The position numbers and the translations under genes are program-made. A DNA stretch of 64,000 nt, taken from contig CAJNDS010002125.1 in the NCBI GenBank assembly GCA_905221605.1, forward strand, positions 327,809 to 391,808, read 5' to 3'. The notes beneath the pieces were generated by a model. The model worked only from the letters and a program-made list of their open reading frames with translations, did no database searches and had not been told where the DNA came from. Positions 21,536 through 30,730 of this stretch are shown here, piece by piece; within the stretch, counting starts at the first letter, position 1; each line of letters begins with the position of its first letter. Source of the stretch: Symbiodinium natans. Its lineage: Eukaryota > Sar > Dinophyceae > Suessiales > Symbiodiniaceae.

Positions 21536-24349
21536 TCATACTCTGATCTGCAAATATGCAGCGACTAACGGATGGGAATGAGTAAGTGGGTTTCGGAGCT
21601 CAGGGGGGAGACTTGCCAGTCGCCGCCGCTGCCTGGCCAACCAAGAATACAGATGGGTCTCCCCAGGATTCTGGCGTGGCAGCCTCTTGTTAGTATTCAC
21701 AAAGCCAATCAATTCGTTTAACTTCCGCACCCACGGTCGGAATAGGACTCTGGGCTGTTGTGCTTGCCTTGACCTTGTCCAACTTGCAACAACGGGGCCA
21801 AGCTGTGCCAAACGCTGAAGCCGCTTCATTCTAGTGTTGCTCACTTGCGTGGGCCTGACAAGCTGCAGCAGTCTTTTCATCAGTTTGCGCTCGCCAACCG
21901 AACTCGCCTTGGCGTTTTGGGGCATACGCCCATGCAGTTGGACAAAATGCTGCAACTCCTCCACTCGCCTCTGGAAGCATGTGCGAGCACCAGCGCCTAA
22001 CCATTGCGCAGCACGGGCCCTTATCATGCTACATGATGAATTCAACAGCTTCTGCAGTTTTGCATGCAAGCCGCGAACCCTGCCGAGCCACACGCCCAAA
22101 ACAGTCTCCCCAGGCATAGAACTGTGACGGCGCGGGAGCCTGCCGTGCTCTCGAACAAACCGCTGCACCTCCTCCACTCGCCCCTCGAAGGTTGCACGAG
22201 TGTCAGAATCCAGCCACTGCATGGCACGGGCGCTTATCATGCTGGATGAGTTCAACAACTTCTGTATCTTGGCGGCTGGGAGCGTCTGCTTTCTGAGCAA
22301 GTAGCCGACCCTGCCTAGCCACCTGTTCAAGACCTCCTCCCGAGGGACAGAACTTTGCCAGCGCGGGAGCCTGCCATGCTCTTGGACAAACCACTGCAAC
22401 TCCCCCAGTCGCTTCTCAAAGGCTGTAGAAGGCTCCAGCCACTTTGCCACGCGGGCCCTCAAACTTCTGCATGGTGAGTTCAAAAGCTTCTGCATTCTGG
22501 TGGCTGCAAGCTCTTGCCTCTTTTGCAAGTAGCCGATGTTGTGCAGCCACACTCCCAGAACACTCTCCCCAGGATACGTTGATTTCTGACGGGGGAGCCT
22601 GCCATGTTCCTTGGCAAACTGCTCCACTGCCTTCAAACGCACATCCCAGGGATCACGTCGTTGTAAGATCAGTGCCAGCTGATCCTGCATGCTGCGAACC
22701 AGCGGATGCATCGAGACCTCTTTGTTCAACCTGCAGTCCGTAAACCACAAGCGAGATTGCAGATATTCTGTATCCTTCTCAGCATAGCGGCAGTCACTTC
22801 TAGCGATCGCACGCAGGAACCGAGCCAGCTGCTCTGAATAACTTGTCCCGAAAAATCCGACATCACTAGCGGCCCTTGACCTCAGTCTGGAATTGAGGCC
22901 AGGTCTGCGTGTTCCGATCCTGCTTCCATTTCCGTGTCCCCGCCTCTCAGCCTCAGCACTCGATGAACCAGTCTGGCTTTGGTCTTTGCTCACGGCCTGG
23001 ATCGGAGGCCCGTCAAGGAGCCATTCCTGTTCCGATTTCGCTCCAGCTGCCCTGCGAGGTGCGGTGCCGAAGTCAGGCATGATTGCAGGCGGCCTTTCAC
23101 TGGCCGAGCACGGCACAACTGGCACGACAGGCCGAACGCCAGTCGGGTTTCCTGCTGCCCTAGGCACCGCATTGCCACCCTTGTCAACCCCAAGCTTCGG
23201 AGCTGGCAGGAATGGCTCACCAGCCCAATCCACGCGGCTCCCTTCGAGCTCTGCAGACTGGCGCTCGATGTCATCAGCTACACTGTCGGTTTTTTCTCGG
23301 TTGTTTTGGCCTGCTGCGGGCACGCCCTCCTCTCCAGCAATCTTTGAAGTCTCATCCTTGCCATCCGCAGTTTTCATGCCAGGAGCGGCCGGCGGCGCGT
23401 TGCGGCGACTCTGCCTGGCGGCCGCCTCCGTCACGTGAGGCTCGAGGCCCCCAAGCAGTGTTTCTCGAAGCGGGACCTCGGTGCCCACGTCCGTCTCCGG
23501 GCGTTCAAGCATCGAGACCTCTGCGATTCCATTTGGCTGTGCCTCTGAAGAAGCTGCGACCTGCAGACTGGCGCTCTTCGCAGAAAGCGGCAGTGCACCA
23601 GCCGGACTATGAAGGACTGCAAGAGCGGGCAAGACGACGTGGGCCAAGGGCTTGCTTGGATGCAAGCGCAAGCCCCGGCCGATGGCCTGAATGATGCTCA
23701 CGTAGCTGCTGCGCGGCTCCACGAACATGCAGGTGTCCGCGTTCGGGATGTTGACGCCCTCGCCCAGCACTTGAACCGTCACCAGCACATGCGCAGGTTT
23801 CGTCAACTCCCCCGAAAATTGGCACATCACCCGCTCGCGTTCCTTGCGACTCGTCTCGCCGTTGATGTGCCATGCCGCCAACCCCACGGTCTTCACCACG
23901 CGGCGGAACCGCCTGGCCTCTGCAATGGAGTTGCAGTACGCCAGCACTCGCCGGAAGCGCCCGGCCTGCGACAGCAGCAGGTTCGCCAGGCAGATGTAGG
24001 GGTGGCCCTCGCTCGTTACCGGCACCGTGAGGTCGTAGTCGCAGAGCACCCCCTGCTCGATCGCTTCACCAAGACTGTACCGGAAGTCTGCCTCCTCCTT
24101 GTGCGTCGCAGAGAACTTGAAGACGTCCTTGCAGCTCGGCATCCCTTTTGGCACAGGGTGATGGGCCTCGTCGATGAAAGCGGCCTCGAACTTCAACTTT
24201 TGCAGAAGCTGCACGGAGTCGGTCACTGCAATGAAGCCACGGGACTCCATGTCGATCTGGCCGTTGTAGCCGGTGCCCACCTTGCAGAAGAGCGGCAGCT
24301 CTTCGGCGAACTGCTCCAGGAGAACGCGCGAGGGGACGGTGACCAAGAC
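21536..24349 (-). CDS. SF2 DEAH-type helicase with five HA repeats, copy B (main exon)
   Basis: This exon encodes 937 residues. It begins at VLVTVPSRVLLEQF after a 111-bp intron and carries FIDEAHH (24158-24178), FSATH, VLGEGVNIPNAD and QAIGRGLRL, the last with a Gly where copy A has Val. The acidic, Ala/Pro-rich linker is divergent from copy A. Five HA repeats follow (phrases FAKEHGRLPRQ, FVQEHGRLPRW, FVREHGRLPRR, FVQLHGRMPQ and FVNTNKRLPRQ), one more than in copy A; the third repeat here is the extra one and is slightly shortened. It ends at LQIRV. The role is inferred from family: a nucleic-acid-dependent ATPase. No nuclease or methylase domain is adjacent. Confidence 0.82.
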   Translation of the reverse strand, partial: VLVTVPSRVLLEQFAEELPLFCKVGTGYNGQIDMESRGFIAVTDSVQLLQKLKFEAAFIDEAHHPVPKGMPSCKDVFKFSATHKEEADFRYSLGEAIEQGVLCDYDLTVPVTSEGHPYICLANLLLSQAGRFRRVLAYCNSIAEARRFRRVVKTVGLAAWHINGETSRKERERVMCQFSGELTKPAHVLVTVQVLGEGVNIPNADTCMFVEPRSSYVSIIQAIGRGLRLHPSKPLAHVVLPALAVLHSPAGALPLSAKSASLQVAASSEAQPNGIAEVSMLERPETDVGTEVPLRETLLGGLEPHVTEAAARQSRRNAPPAAPGMKTADGKDETSKIAGEEGVPAAGQNNREKTDSVADDIERQSAELEGSRVDWAGEPFLPAPKLGVDKGGNAVPRAAGNPTGVRPVVPVVPCSASERPPAIMPDFGTAPRRAAGAKSEQEWLLDGPPIQAVSKDQSQTGSSSAEAERRGHGNGSRIGTRRPGLNSRLRSRAASDVGFFGTSYSEQLARFLRAIARSDCRYAEKDTEYLQSRLWFTDCRLNKEVSMHPLVRSMQDQLALILQRRDPWDVRLKAVEQFAKEHGRLPRQKSTYPGESVLGVWLHNIGYLQKRQELAATRMQKLLNSPCRSLRARVAKWLEPSTAFEKRLGELQWFVQEHGRLPRWQSSVPREEVLNRWLGRVGYLLRKQTLPAAKIQKLLNSSSMISARAMQWLDSDTRATFEGRVEEVQRFVREHGRLPRRHSSMPGETVLGVWLGRVRGLHAKLQKLLNSSCSMIRARAAQWLGAGARTCFQRRVEELQHFVQLHGRMPQNAKASSVGERKLMKRLLQLVRPTQVSNTRMKRLQRLAQLGPVVASWTRSRQAQQPRVLFRPWVRKLNELIGFVNTNKRLPRQNPGETHLYSWLARQRRRLASLPPELRNPLTHSHPLVAAYLQIRV

Positions 24350-24460
24350 CTGTGCCAAGAGTCTACCACAATCCTAAATTCTGAGCCCTGGTTGCCTGGA
24401 ACCGTACATACATCCTAACAGTCCTAACAGGCCCACTCCTGTTTAACTTTGCCAGGTGAC
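24350..24460 (-). other. Intron in helicase B (111 bp)
   Basis: Splice GGCCAG|GTCACC to GCACAG|GTCTTG on the minus strand, at the same codon as the 80-bp intron of copy A. The two introns share a GTATGTAC patch but differ in length by 31 bp. Confidence 0.75.
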
Positions 24461-25343
24461 CTGGCCAGACTGCTTCTCGGCCAGCTCTCGCATCACGCGC
24501 GTCTTCCCTGTGCCGCAGGCCATCTCGATCACCCGAGCTCCTTTGGCGCACGCCTCCAAGCACGCCTGCTGGCACGGCCGCAGCGGGGGGTCGCAAGCCG
24601 GGCCGTCAGGCTCCTCCCCGGATGCGAGTGCGGAAGCGGCATCCTGGCAAAGCTGGGACAGGCTCTTCTTCGTGAGGATCTTGTGCTGCCCTCCGTACTT
24701 GCGCAGCCACCCTTTGGAACCGGCGGAGATCTTGCAGCCGCGGAGGGTCCAAAGCGTGCACTCAGCATCCTGTGGAAGCGAAGCTGGGTCCCCTGCGCAC
24801 ACACACACACACACACACAGAGCGCCTAAAAAGCACCTGACCCACTCGCGCACCTTTGACACGCACGGGGCTGTTCGCAGGAACCGCTTCACATCCGAGT
24901 GGGAAACGTTCCCAGCCCTGCAGAGAATCGCCCGCCGCCCGTCCAAGCTGAAGAGGTCCACGCCTGGAATCCAGCTGTGAACAAGGCACTCAAAAGCAAC
25001 AATGAGCAACATAATGGACTTGGGTCAAATAAGATGCTGGTGGGCATCGCAGCTATGAAGAAGCATTCAGTTGCTTTTTCCGTGACCCTGGCCTAGCCGG
25101 CGGCGGATGAAGTTGTGACGCTGGAAGAACCACGGGGGCAACTCCTGGGACACAAACTGGAGATGCAACTTCAAACCACATGTCATCACACATTCCCTCT
25201 CGTTGGCCCTCCTGTGTGGGCACGGCGTCGAACTCCAGCACCGCTGCCCAGACCAGTCGCTCCTGTTCATCGAGAAACGGCCATGCCAGCGCCTGCAGCA
25301 TCGGCACAAAAGGAGGCAGCTTGCCTATTTGCATTTTTACCAT
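24461..25343 (-). CDS. Helicase copy B, upstream exons
   Basis: The exon adjoining the intron encodes DAECTLWTLRGCKISAGSK, then ILTKKSLSQLCQDAASAL and the Walker A segment MACGTGKTRVMRELAEKQ (near 24500-24519). Farther 5' are VDLFSLDGRRAILCRAGN (about 24880-24965), PPWFFQRHNFIRRRLGQ (about 25095-25150) and ERLVWAAVLEFDAVPTQEG (about 25220-25290). A CA/GT dinucleotide run at 24797-24819 lies in the intron between two of these exons and is absent from copy A. The first Met cannot be fixed; MLQALAWPFLDEQERLVWAA is a plausible start shared with copy A. Confidence 0.65.
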
Positions 25344-26300
25344 TCCGAACTTGTTCAGCTCAAATTGTGCAAGCTACACCCAAATGCTTGCGGCGTGCGA
25401 CTGACAAAACTGCTCGGCTCGGACTGAATCGGCTTGTTACGAAAATTCTTGTCATGCCAAATGCTCGGCAGCTTCGCGCCTCCCGCGCCAGGCCGCGGAG
25501 GCGCTCCATGAAGGCCGTGTCACGACCTCGCTGTCACGGGCTGTATGATACCACCGCGGCAAGGCATCTAATTGCGGGGACTCCGAGCCGCTTTTTGAAT
25601 TGAGCCTCTGCTTTCCGCCAGGCCGCCCTGCACATCGGCGGTGCCCCCAACTACAGCAGCGCGCCACGTCCTTGCAGAAGGTGCGAGGAAGAATGTCTCG
25701 GAACTTACGAAGCAAACTGTACGAAGTGCAAACACAAATGCCTTATAGATAAGGATACGGCGGGTGTAGGAAGATAAAACGCCCCGAGCAAGCACCAGTC
25801 AACACCAGTCAACCGCCACGTGCACAGAGACACATGCTCATGTACGAATGCGGGTCCTTGGCAGATGCTTTCTGGACACGGCCGGGTGCACGAAAGGCGC
25901 CGCCGTCCATACGACTCGAAGGAGGAATCCGCACAGAAGCAGGGCCGCGGCCCTCCTGGTACCGCGCCTCCAGCACTTACGGCAGGTAGGAATCGGAACC
26001 CTGGGCATACGAAGCTGCCCAAGTGGACTCAAGGGATGAACTCAACCAACATTCAACATCTGAATTCCATGTGGCGCAGACGCCGGCACCAGCTCCTGAG
26101 CCCGCCAACTGCAGAGATTCCGGCCGCGCAAAGACTCAAGCTGTAGCATGGCAGCCCCGGCTGTGCTGGCAGAGTCAGGCGGGTCCACATGACGTGCATG
26201 TATGGCAGGACGCAGCAGATTGGGTACCCTGGGCGCGAATTCAGAAAGTCACTGAGCATCCTTTTCCAACCCTTTGTGACATACGCCAGGGAAATTGTCA
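25344..26300 (-). other. Duplicated 5' flank of helicase B
   Basis: The stretch matches about 19864-20800 with scattered gaps. It contains the second copy of the DTAFMERLRGLAREAR block (25467-25533) and of the Cys-rich exon. Similarity fades after about 26300, which marks the end of the duplicated segment. Confidence 0.55.
25856..25990 (-). CDS. Cys-rich, WSC-like exon, copy B
   Basis: The minus-strand frame reads RPCFCADSSFESYGRRRLSC then TRPCPESICQGP. It is the partner of 20385-20530, with mostly silent or conservative changes in the Cys-rich part. A WSC-like fold is suggested by Cys spacing only; the parent gene is unresolved. Confidence 0.35.
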
Positions 26301-28109
26301 AATCCCTGGGAGCAGCAGCTCGGACCTCTTCAGAACCCCAATCAAACAGCCCCTACATGGCTGCAACTGGCCGTGCATACACACCTACGTACCCTGCACG
26401 GTTCGGCTCTTTTTGTGGCTCCTCGGCCGCATGCAGTCCTGCGAGGATGCTCCGGGCTTCGAAGATCTCCACTTCCCTGCGCCCGAGCTCGTCCTGCTCG
26501 GGGGGGACGAGTCCCTTCGCACCCAAACCAGAGACTCCGAGTCGTTTGGGCTGGACCCACACATAGAATGATGGAAAAATGTATCACATCAATGTCATTA
26601 CTGGGTTCTGGCAATATAGCATGCAATTATGAGATATCCTATATGCATGACACCCCCAAGCTGTCCCACAACCAAGAATTGAGGCCTTGAGCTCGTCGAT
26701 GACGTCGTTCTTCGACGCCAACACTCGGCGCAGCCGCGTCTCCAGGAGCCTCGAAAAGGGTCCCTTCGAGCAAGTTGAGGGGTTCCCGAACGAGGTTCAG
26801 GCCTGATTGGCGTTAAAACTTTGGAATTTGAGGACTTTGGGCCAAGGGGCTTGGGCTCACAGTGGGCGGCCTGTTGCTTTTGCAGCTCCCAAAGCGCAAC
26901 ACGGCCGATGGCTTCGTGGCACTGTGCTACGTGACATCGCACTGGCACTTCCTGAAGCCGAGCGGCTCGAGCTGTGAAGCCGAGTCATCCATGTGGCAGC
27001 TCCTCGGGGGCACACCCTTCACCCTTCCTCACAAGATATTGGCTGACAACCCTGAAGCATCGTCTTGAGTCTCAGAAGTTAGAGAACCCAACCATACCTG
27101 TTGGGTAAAGAACATTCCCTGAGCTAGAAGAGGGATCCTCACGTGCAGTTTAAGGAACCACCATGCCCAGGTAAACCCCAAACAGGGAGAAGACCGTGGA
27201 GACACGAAAGACTCATTCCAATGCTCCAGGAGCACGTGCAAAGGACACCAAGGGCTCAAAGCCCAACAGCGACGACGGTCTCACATTATTTGGTCAAGCA
27301 AGGCACCCACATCATTTCGCGAAGACGGACGTCCAAATTCGACGACAGTTTCGAAGACGGCGAGGGCGGGCGGCCCCGCGCCTAGGCTAGCGCGGACTTT
27401 TATCCCAAAAGCCAGGCTTTCAGACTCACCGCACGGGTCCCGGACGCCGCGCGGCAACATTTTCCTACCCCTATATTTAATTCCGAACGCAGGAACCCCT
27501 TAGTACTTGACACACCGTTTTGGGGAATATCCCTACATCGGGCATCATCCCTTCATGGGCCGAGGCGCAACCGGCCCTCCGCTTCGGCCAGGCGGAAGCG
27601 CAGCGCCTGGCGCGGGCTCTTTGGGATGGTTTCAACTCTCGCACTCGCACGGTGTAGGGTTTTGTGGGTTGAAAAAAAGGGCGTTTGGGTTTTTGTATGG
27701 ATTGTTCCATGAATGCACTTCTCGATTTTGTGTCATCTTTGCGGGGACATGCTAATCTTGATTCTCTGTGCAGATTCACTTTTATCCCTGAAGCGTTTCG
27801 GGTCCGTGGGTGTTCGTTGTGTTCTTGTCGTGGTGGGGGGGGGGAGCTGCAGTCGGGGTCTGAGGGGTTTCCAGGGTTTGGGCTTCACCACACAAGGTTG
27901 CGGCTAAGAAACTCACCCGCGCCCACCAGTTATCAGTTACAGCTCTTGCAGCCCCATTTGGGGCCTCGCGGCCGGGCGAGGGCATTGGCTCCGGCGCGCC
28001 TGAAAAAGAAGAAGAAAAAGAAGAAGAAGAAGAAGAAGAAGAAGAAGAAGAAGAAGGCTGTGATAGTTTTTGGTGTCAGTGCGTCATACTGAAGCTTGCC
28101 GGTTCTTAT
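26301..28109. other. Region without a supported gene
   Basis: Several moderate open frames occur on both strands, but none has recognisable motifs or a duplicate for comparison. At 28003-28056 an AAG trinucleotide run gives a spurious poly-Lys/poly-Phe frame. Confidence 0.5.
28003..28056 (+). repeat. (AAG)n microsatellite
   Basis: About eighteen AAG/GAA units with two early interruptions. It encodes only poly-Lys, poly-Glu-Glu or poly-Phe artefacts. Confidence 0.95.
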
Positions 28110-28117
28110 GACTTCCA

Positions 28118-28475
28118 TCCCCTAAACCCTAAACCCTAAACCCTTTTGCAACTGGCCCTAAACCCTAAACCCTAAACCCTAAACCCTTTTGCAGCAGGCT
28201 TGCAGAACGTCCTCGCCTGGATGGAGCCGTCACCCCAACATCTCGTGTGTCGGGCAATCTGGCCCCCTTTTGTCTAGGACAAACCCTAAACCCTAAACCC
28301 TAAACCCTAAACCCTAAACCCTAAACCCTAAACCCTAAACCCTAAACCCTAAACCCTAAACCCTAAACCCTAAACCCTAAACCCTAAACCCTAAACCCTA
28401 AACCCTAAACCCTAAACCCTAAACCCTAAACCCTAAACCCTAAACCCTAAACCCTAAACTAAACCCTAAACCCAT
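28118..28475 (+). repeat. Interstitial CCCTAAA arrays
   Basis: Two short arrays each end in CCCTTTTGCA (28118-28150 and 28157-28193), followed by a long near-perfect array at about 28281-28473 of roughly 26 units. The heptamer is the telomere unit in C-rich orientation. Being bordered by unique DNA, it is interstitial. The repeated CCCTTTTGCA end suggests a duplicated junction. Confidence 0.92.
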
Positions 28476-28827
28476 TTGTTTTGGACCATGCGGATGGTCG
28501 CAAACAAAAGGCAGCCTCTTGAATTTCACAGGGCCTGTCAACGCTGCCGCACAGGCTACGCCAGCCTTCGTTGTCCGTCAGGATGCCAACCTCCACCGTC
28601 TCAGGTGCCTGGACTGCCACTTGGAGGTTCATGGGTGCTTAGAAGTAGGGTGCTACATGCGTACCTAGAGGTAGGGCGGTAAGTACCCTACAACCTTATA
28701 TAATTCTAACCCTACTTATCTGTACCCCTGAACCTCCAGGTACAGCCTCCGGTCCACTCCCCCCCTTGGCACCCGAGAGCAGTTGCTTCAGTGAGGACTG
28801 TCGGACCATCCCCAACTTCCCCAAACT

Positions 28828-28858
<31 letters not shown>

Positions 28859-30470
28859 ACGCACACAAAAAGAAGGGGCAGCGTGGGCGCCTTCTTTGCC
28901 TCCTCCACCTCTGCGACTTGGGCCGCCTCACATGAGCTTCCGAAAGGACCCCAACAAGCACCCCTAACCAACCGCGAAAACCCTGAGAACACGACCTGTT
29001 GGAATTCTTGAGGGGGGGAGATGTGCTAGCTTAGGGTTTAGGACTTAAGGGCTTTGAAGAGTTTAGGGCTTACGGGTTCAGGAAGGCTCAAGCGCTTAGG
29101 TAAACGCAAAGCAGAAAGGGAAAGCAAGGGGGGGCCCCCAAAGCCACTCCTTCAAAGCCGAGCTCCAGGCCAGCAGACTGCGAAGACCTTGCCGAGCTCA
29201 GGAAAGCCGAAGTCTACACAAGGGTCTCGAGTGGAACAGGATCATGGGTTGCGAGAAACACGACACATATGAAAAACGACAGGCAAGTGAGGAACTGCAG
29301 TATGCATGACTCGTGGAAAGATAGGCTTCGGTGGCTTCTTTGGCTGCGCCAAGGCAAGGGCTGTCCAACTTTGTTCGCAGCTGCGTGGCCTCCGAGGCAT
29401 CTGCGTGCTTTCTCTTCCGTGGGTGGGCCAGGGGGAGGGAAGATCAAGAGTAACAGCAATTCTGGGCCCGCATGATATCTCTGTGCCTTCATTCCCTGCT
29501 AGCGAGCCAACAGTAGGCAAAGCCAAAATGCAAAAATCTGTACAACAGCACTGCGTGTCGCGGGATGACCCCTTTTGGATGTTGAGGCCTCTTCCTCTGC
29601 GCTCAGGCGGCGCTTTGCCTGACCGAGCATCTGGGGGGAGAAGGGCCGACAGAGGGTTCCTCTCAGCACTAGATGCGCTCACGGCCAGCAAACTTGGGGC
29701 GGAGTGGGAGCTGGATGAAGTAAACTTCTACGGGGGGGGATTCTACGGGCTACACAAAACGGTGCTGCACAAAGATTCGGGCCAAAAGGAAGAAGTCGAA
29801 GTTTTTTTTTCCACATCAACCCCCCGAAGCCCCCCGAAATCAATCCTCGAACTTCACGGCACCTCCTGCGCCGCTTCCACGGACAGGCGGAAATGCTCTC
29901 CTTCCAGCCTGGCCAAGACCTGGCAAAGCGAAGATAAAGATTTGGGGGGGTTCTCTCCGAAATTCGGGGGTACCTTGTAACCATAAAATGATCCCCCATT
30001 TGGGGGGTCAAGTTAAGGCTTTCAAAGTTCAGGGCTTATATGAAGCAGGCTTCAACAAGTCAAGAGCTTGTAAGGCTCACAAGCTGGGATGTCCCCCCAT
30101 AGTAACAGCTCTCTATGACGGCTTTTAAAGGTTTCGACTGTAGGGCTGTGGCTCTCACTCCTCGGCGGGCGGGCGCTTCCGACTATTTGGGCTTGCGACT
30201 CTCTGCTTTGCGTCCCAAAAAAGCGAACCCAAACACCTGAAGTGACCTCAGATCAGTAGAACCCAACTCTTCTCTCCCAAGAGCCCCCCTAAACCCTAAA
30301 CCCTAAACCCTAAATGTCTACATTCAATCCGAAACCCAAACACCTAAAATCCCAAAACGGCCCCAAGCGGCGAGGACCTCTCCGACCTGCTGCTCTCGAC
30401 GCAGCTCGAAGGCCGCCTTCACCTCGGGAGGGTCTCTTAGAGGGGTTTCGGAGGTTAGGGGCTGTAGGGT
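28476..30470. other. Gene-poor region with homopolymers
   Basis: It contains a C run of about thirty bases with single interruptions at 28830-28859, short GGGTTTAGG patches near 29030 and 30290, and one 224-codon plus-strand frame (29306-29980) without known motifs, judged weak. No gene is supported. Confidence 0.5.
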
Positions 30471-30485
30471 TTAGGGCGAGGGAGA

Positions 30486-30533
<48 letters not shown>

Positions 30534-30684
30534 GTGAGTGAGTGCGTCTTTGTGAGTGTGGATGTGCGTGAGCGTGAGCGTGAGCGTGAGCGTGAGCGTG
30601 AGCGTGAGCGTGAGCGTGAGCGTGAGCGTGAGCGTGAGCGTGAGCGTGAGCGTGAGCGTGAGCGTGAGCGTGAGGGTGAGGGTG

Positions 30685-30723
<39 letters not shown>

Positions 30724-30726
30724 AGC
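30471..30726 (+). repeat. Compound (GA)n, (GTGAGC)n and (GTGAGG)n tract
   Basis: A GA dinucleotide run (30479-30530) passes through GAGT units into a hexamer array GAGCGT (about 30565-30672, near 18 units) and then GAGGGT (to about 30725). Conversion of one C to G per hexamer separates the two halves. The resulting Arg-Glu, Ser-Arg and His-Ala open frames are artefacts. Confidence 0.93.
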
Positions 30727-30730
30727 TTGC

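Noticed and set aside
27933-28118. Poly-Phe/poly-Lys frames
   Set aside because: They arise from the AAG microsatellite.
28281-28473. Chromosome end (functional telomere)
   Set aside because: Unique sequence continues on both sides, and the array is only about 190 bp and sits mid-window.
29306-29980. A 224-codon plus-strand frame
   Set aside because: It has no recognisable motif, shows uneven composition and has no paralogue in the window; not enough to call a gene.
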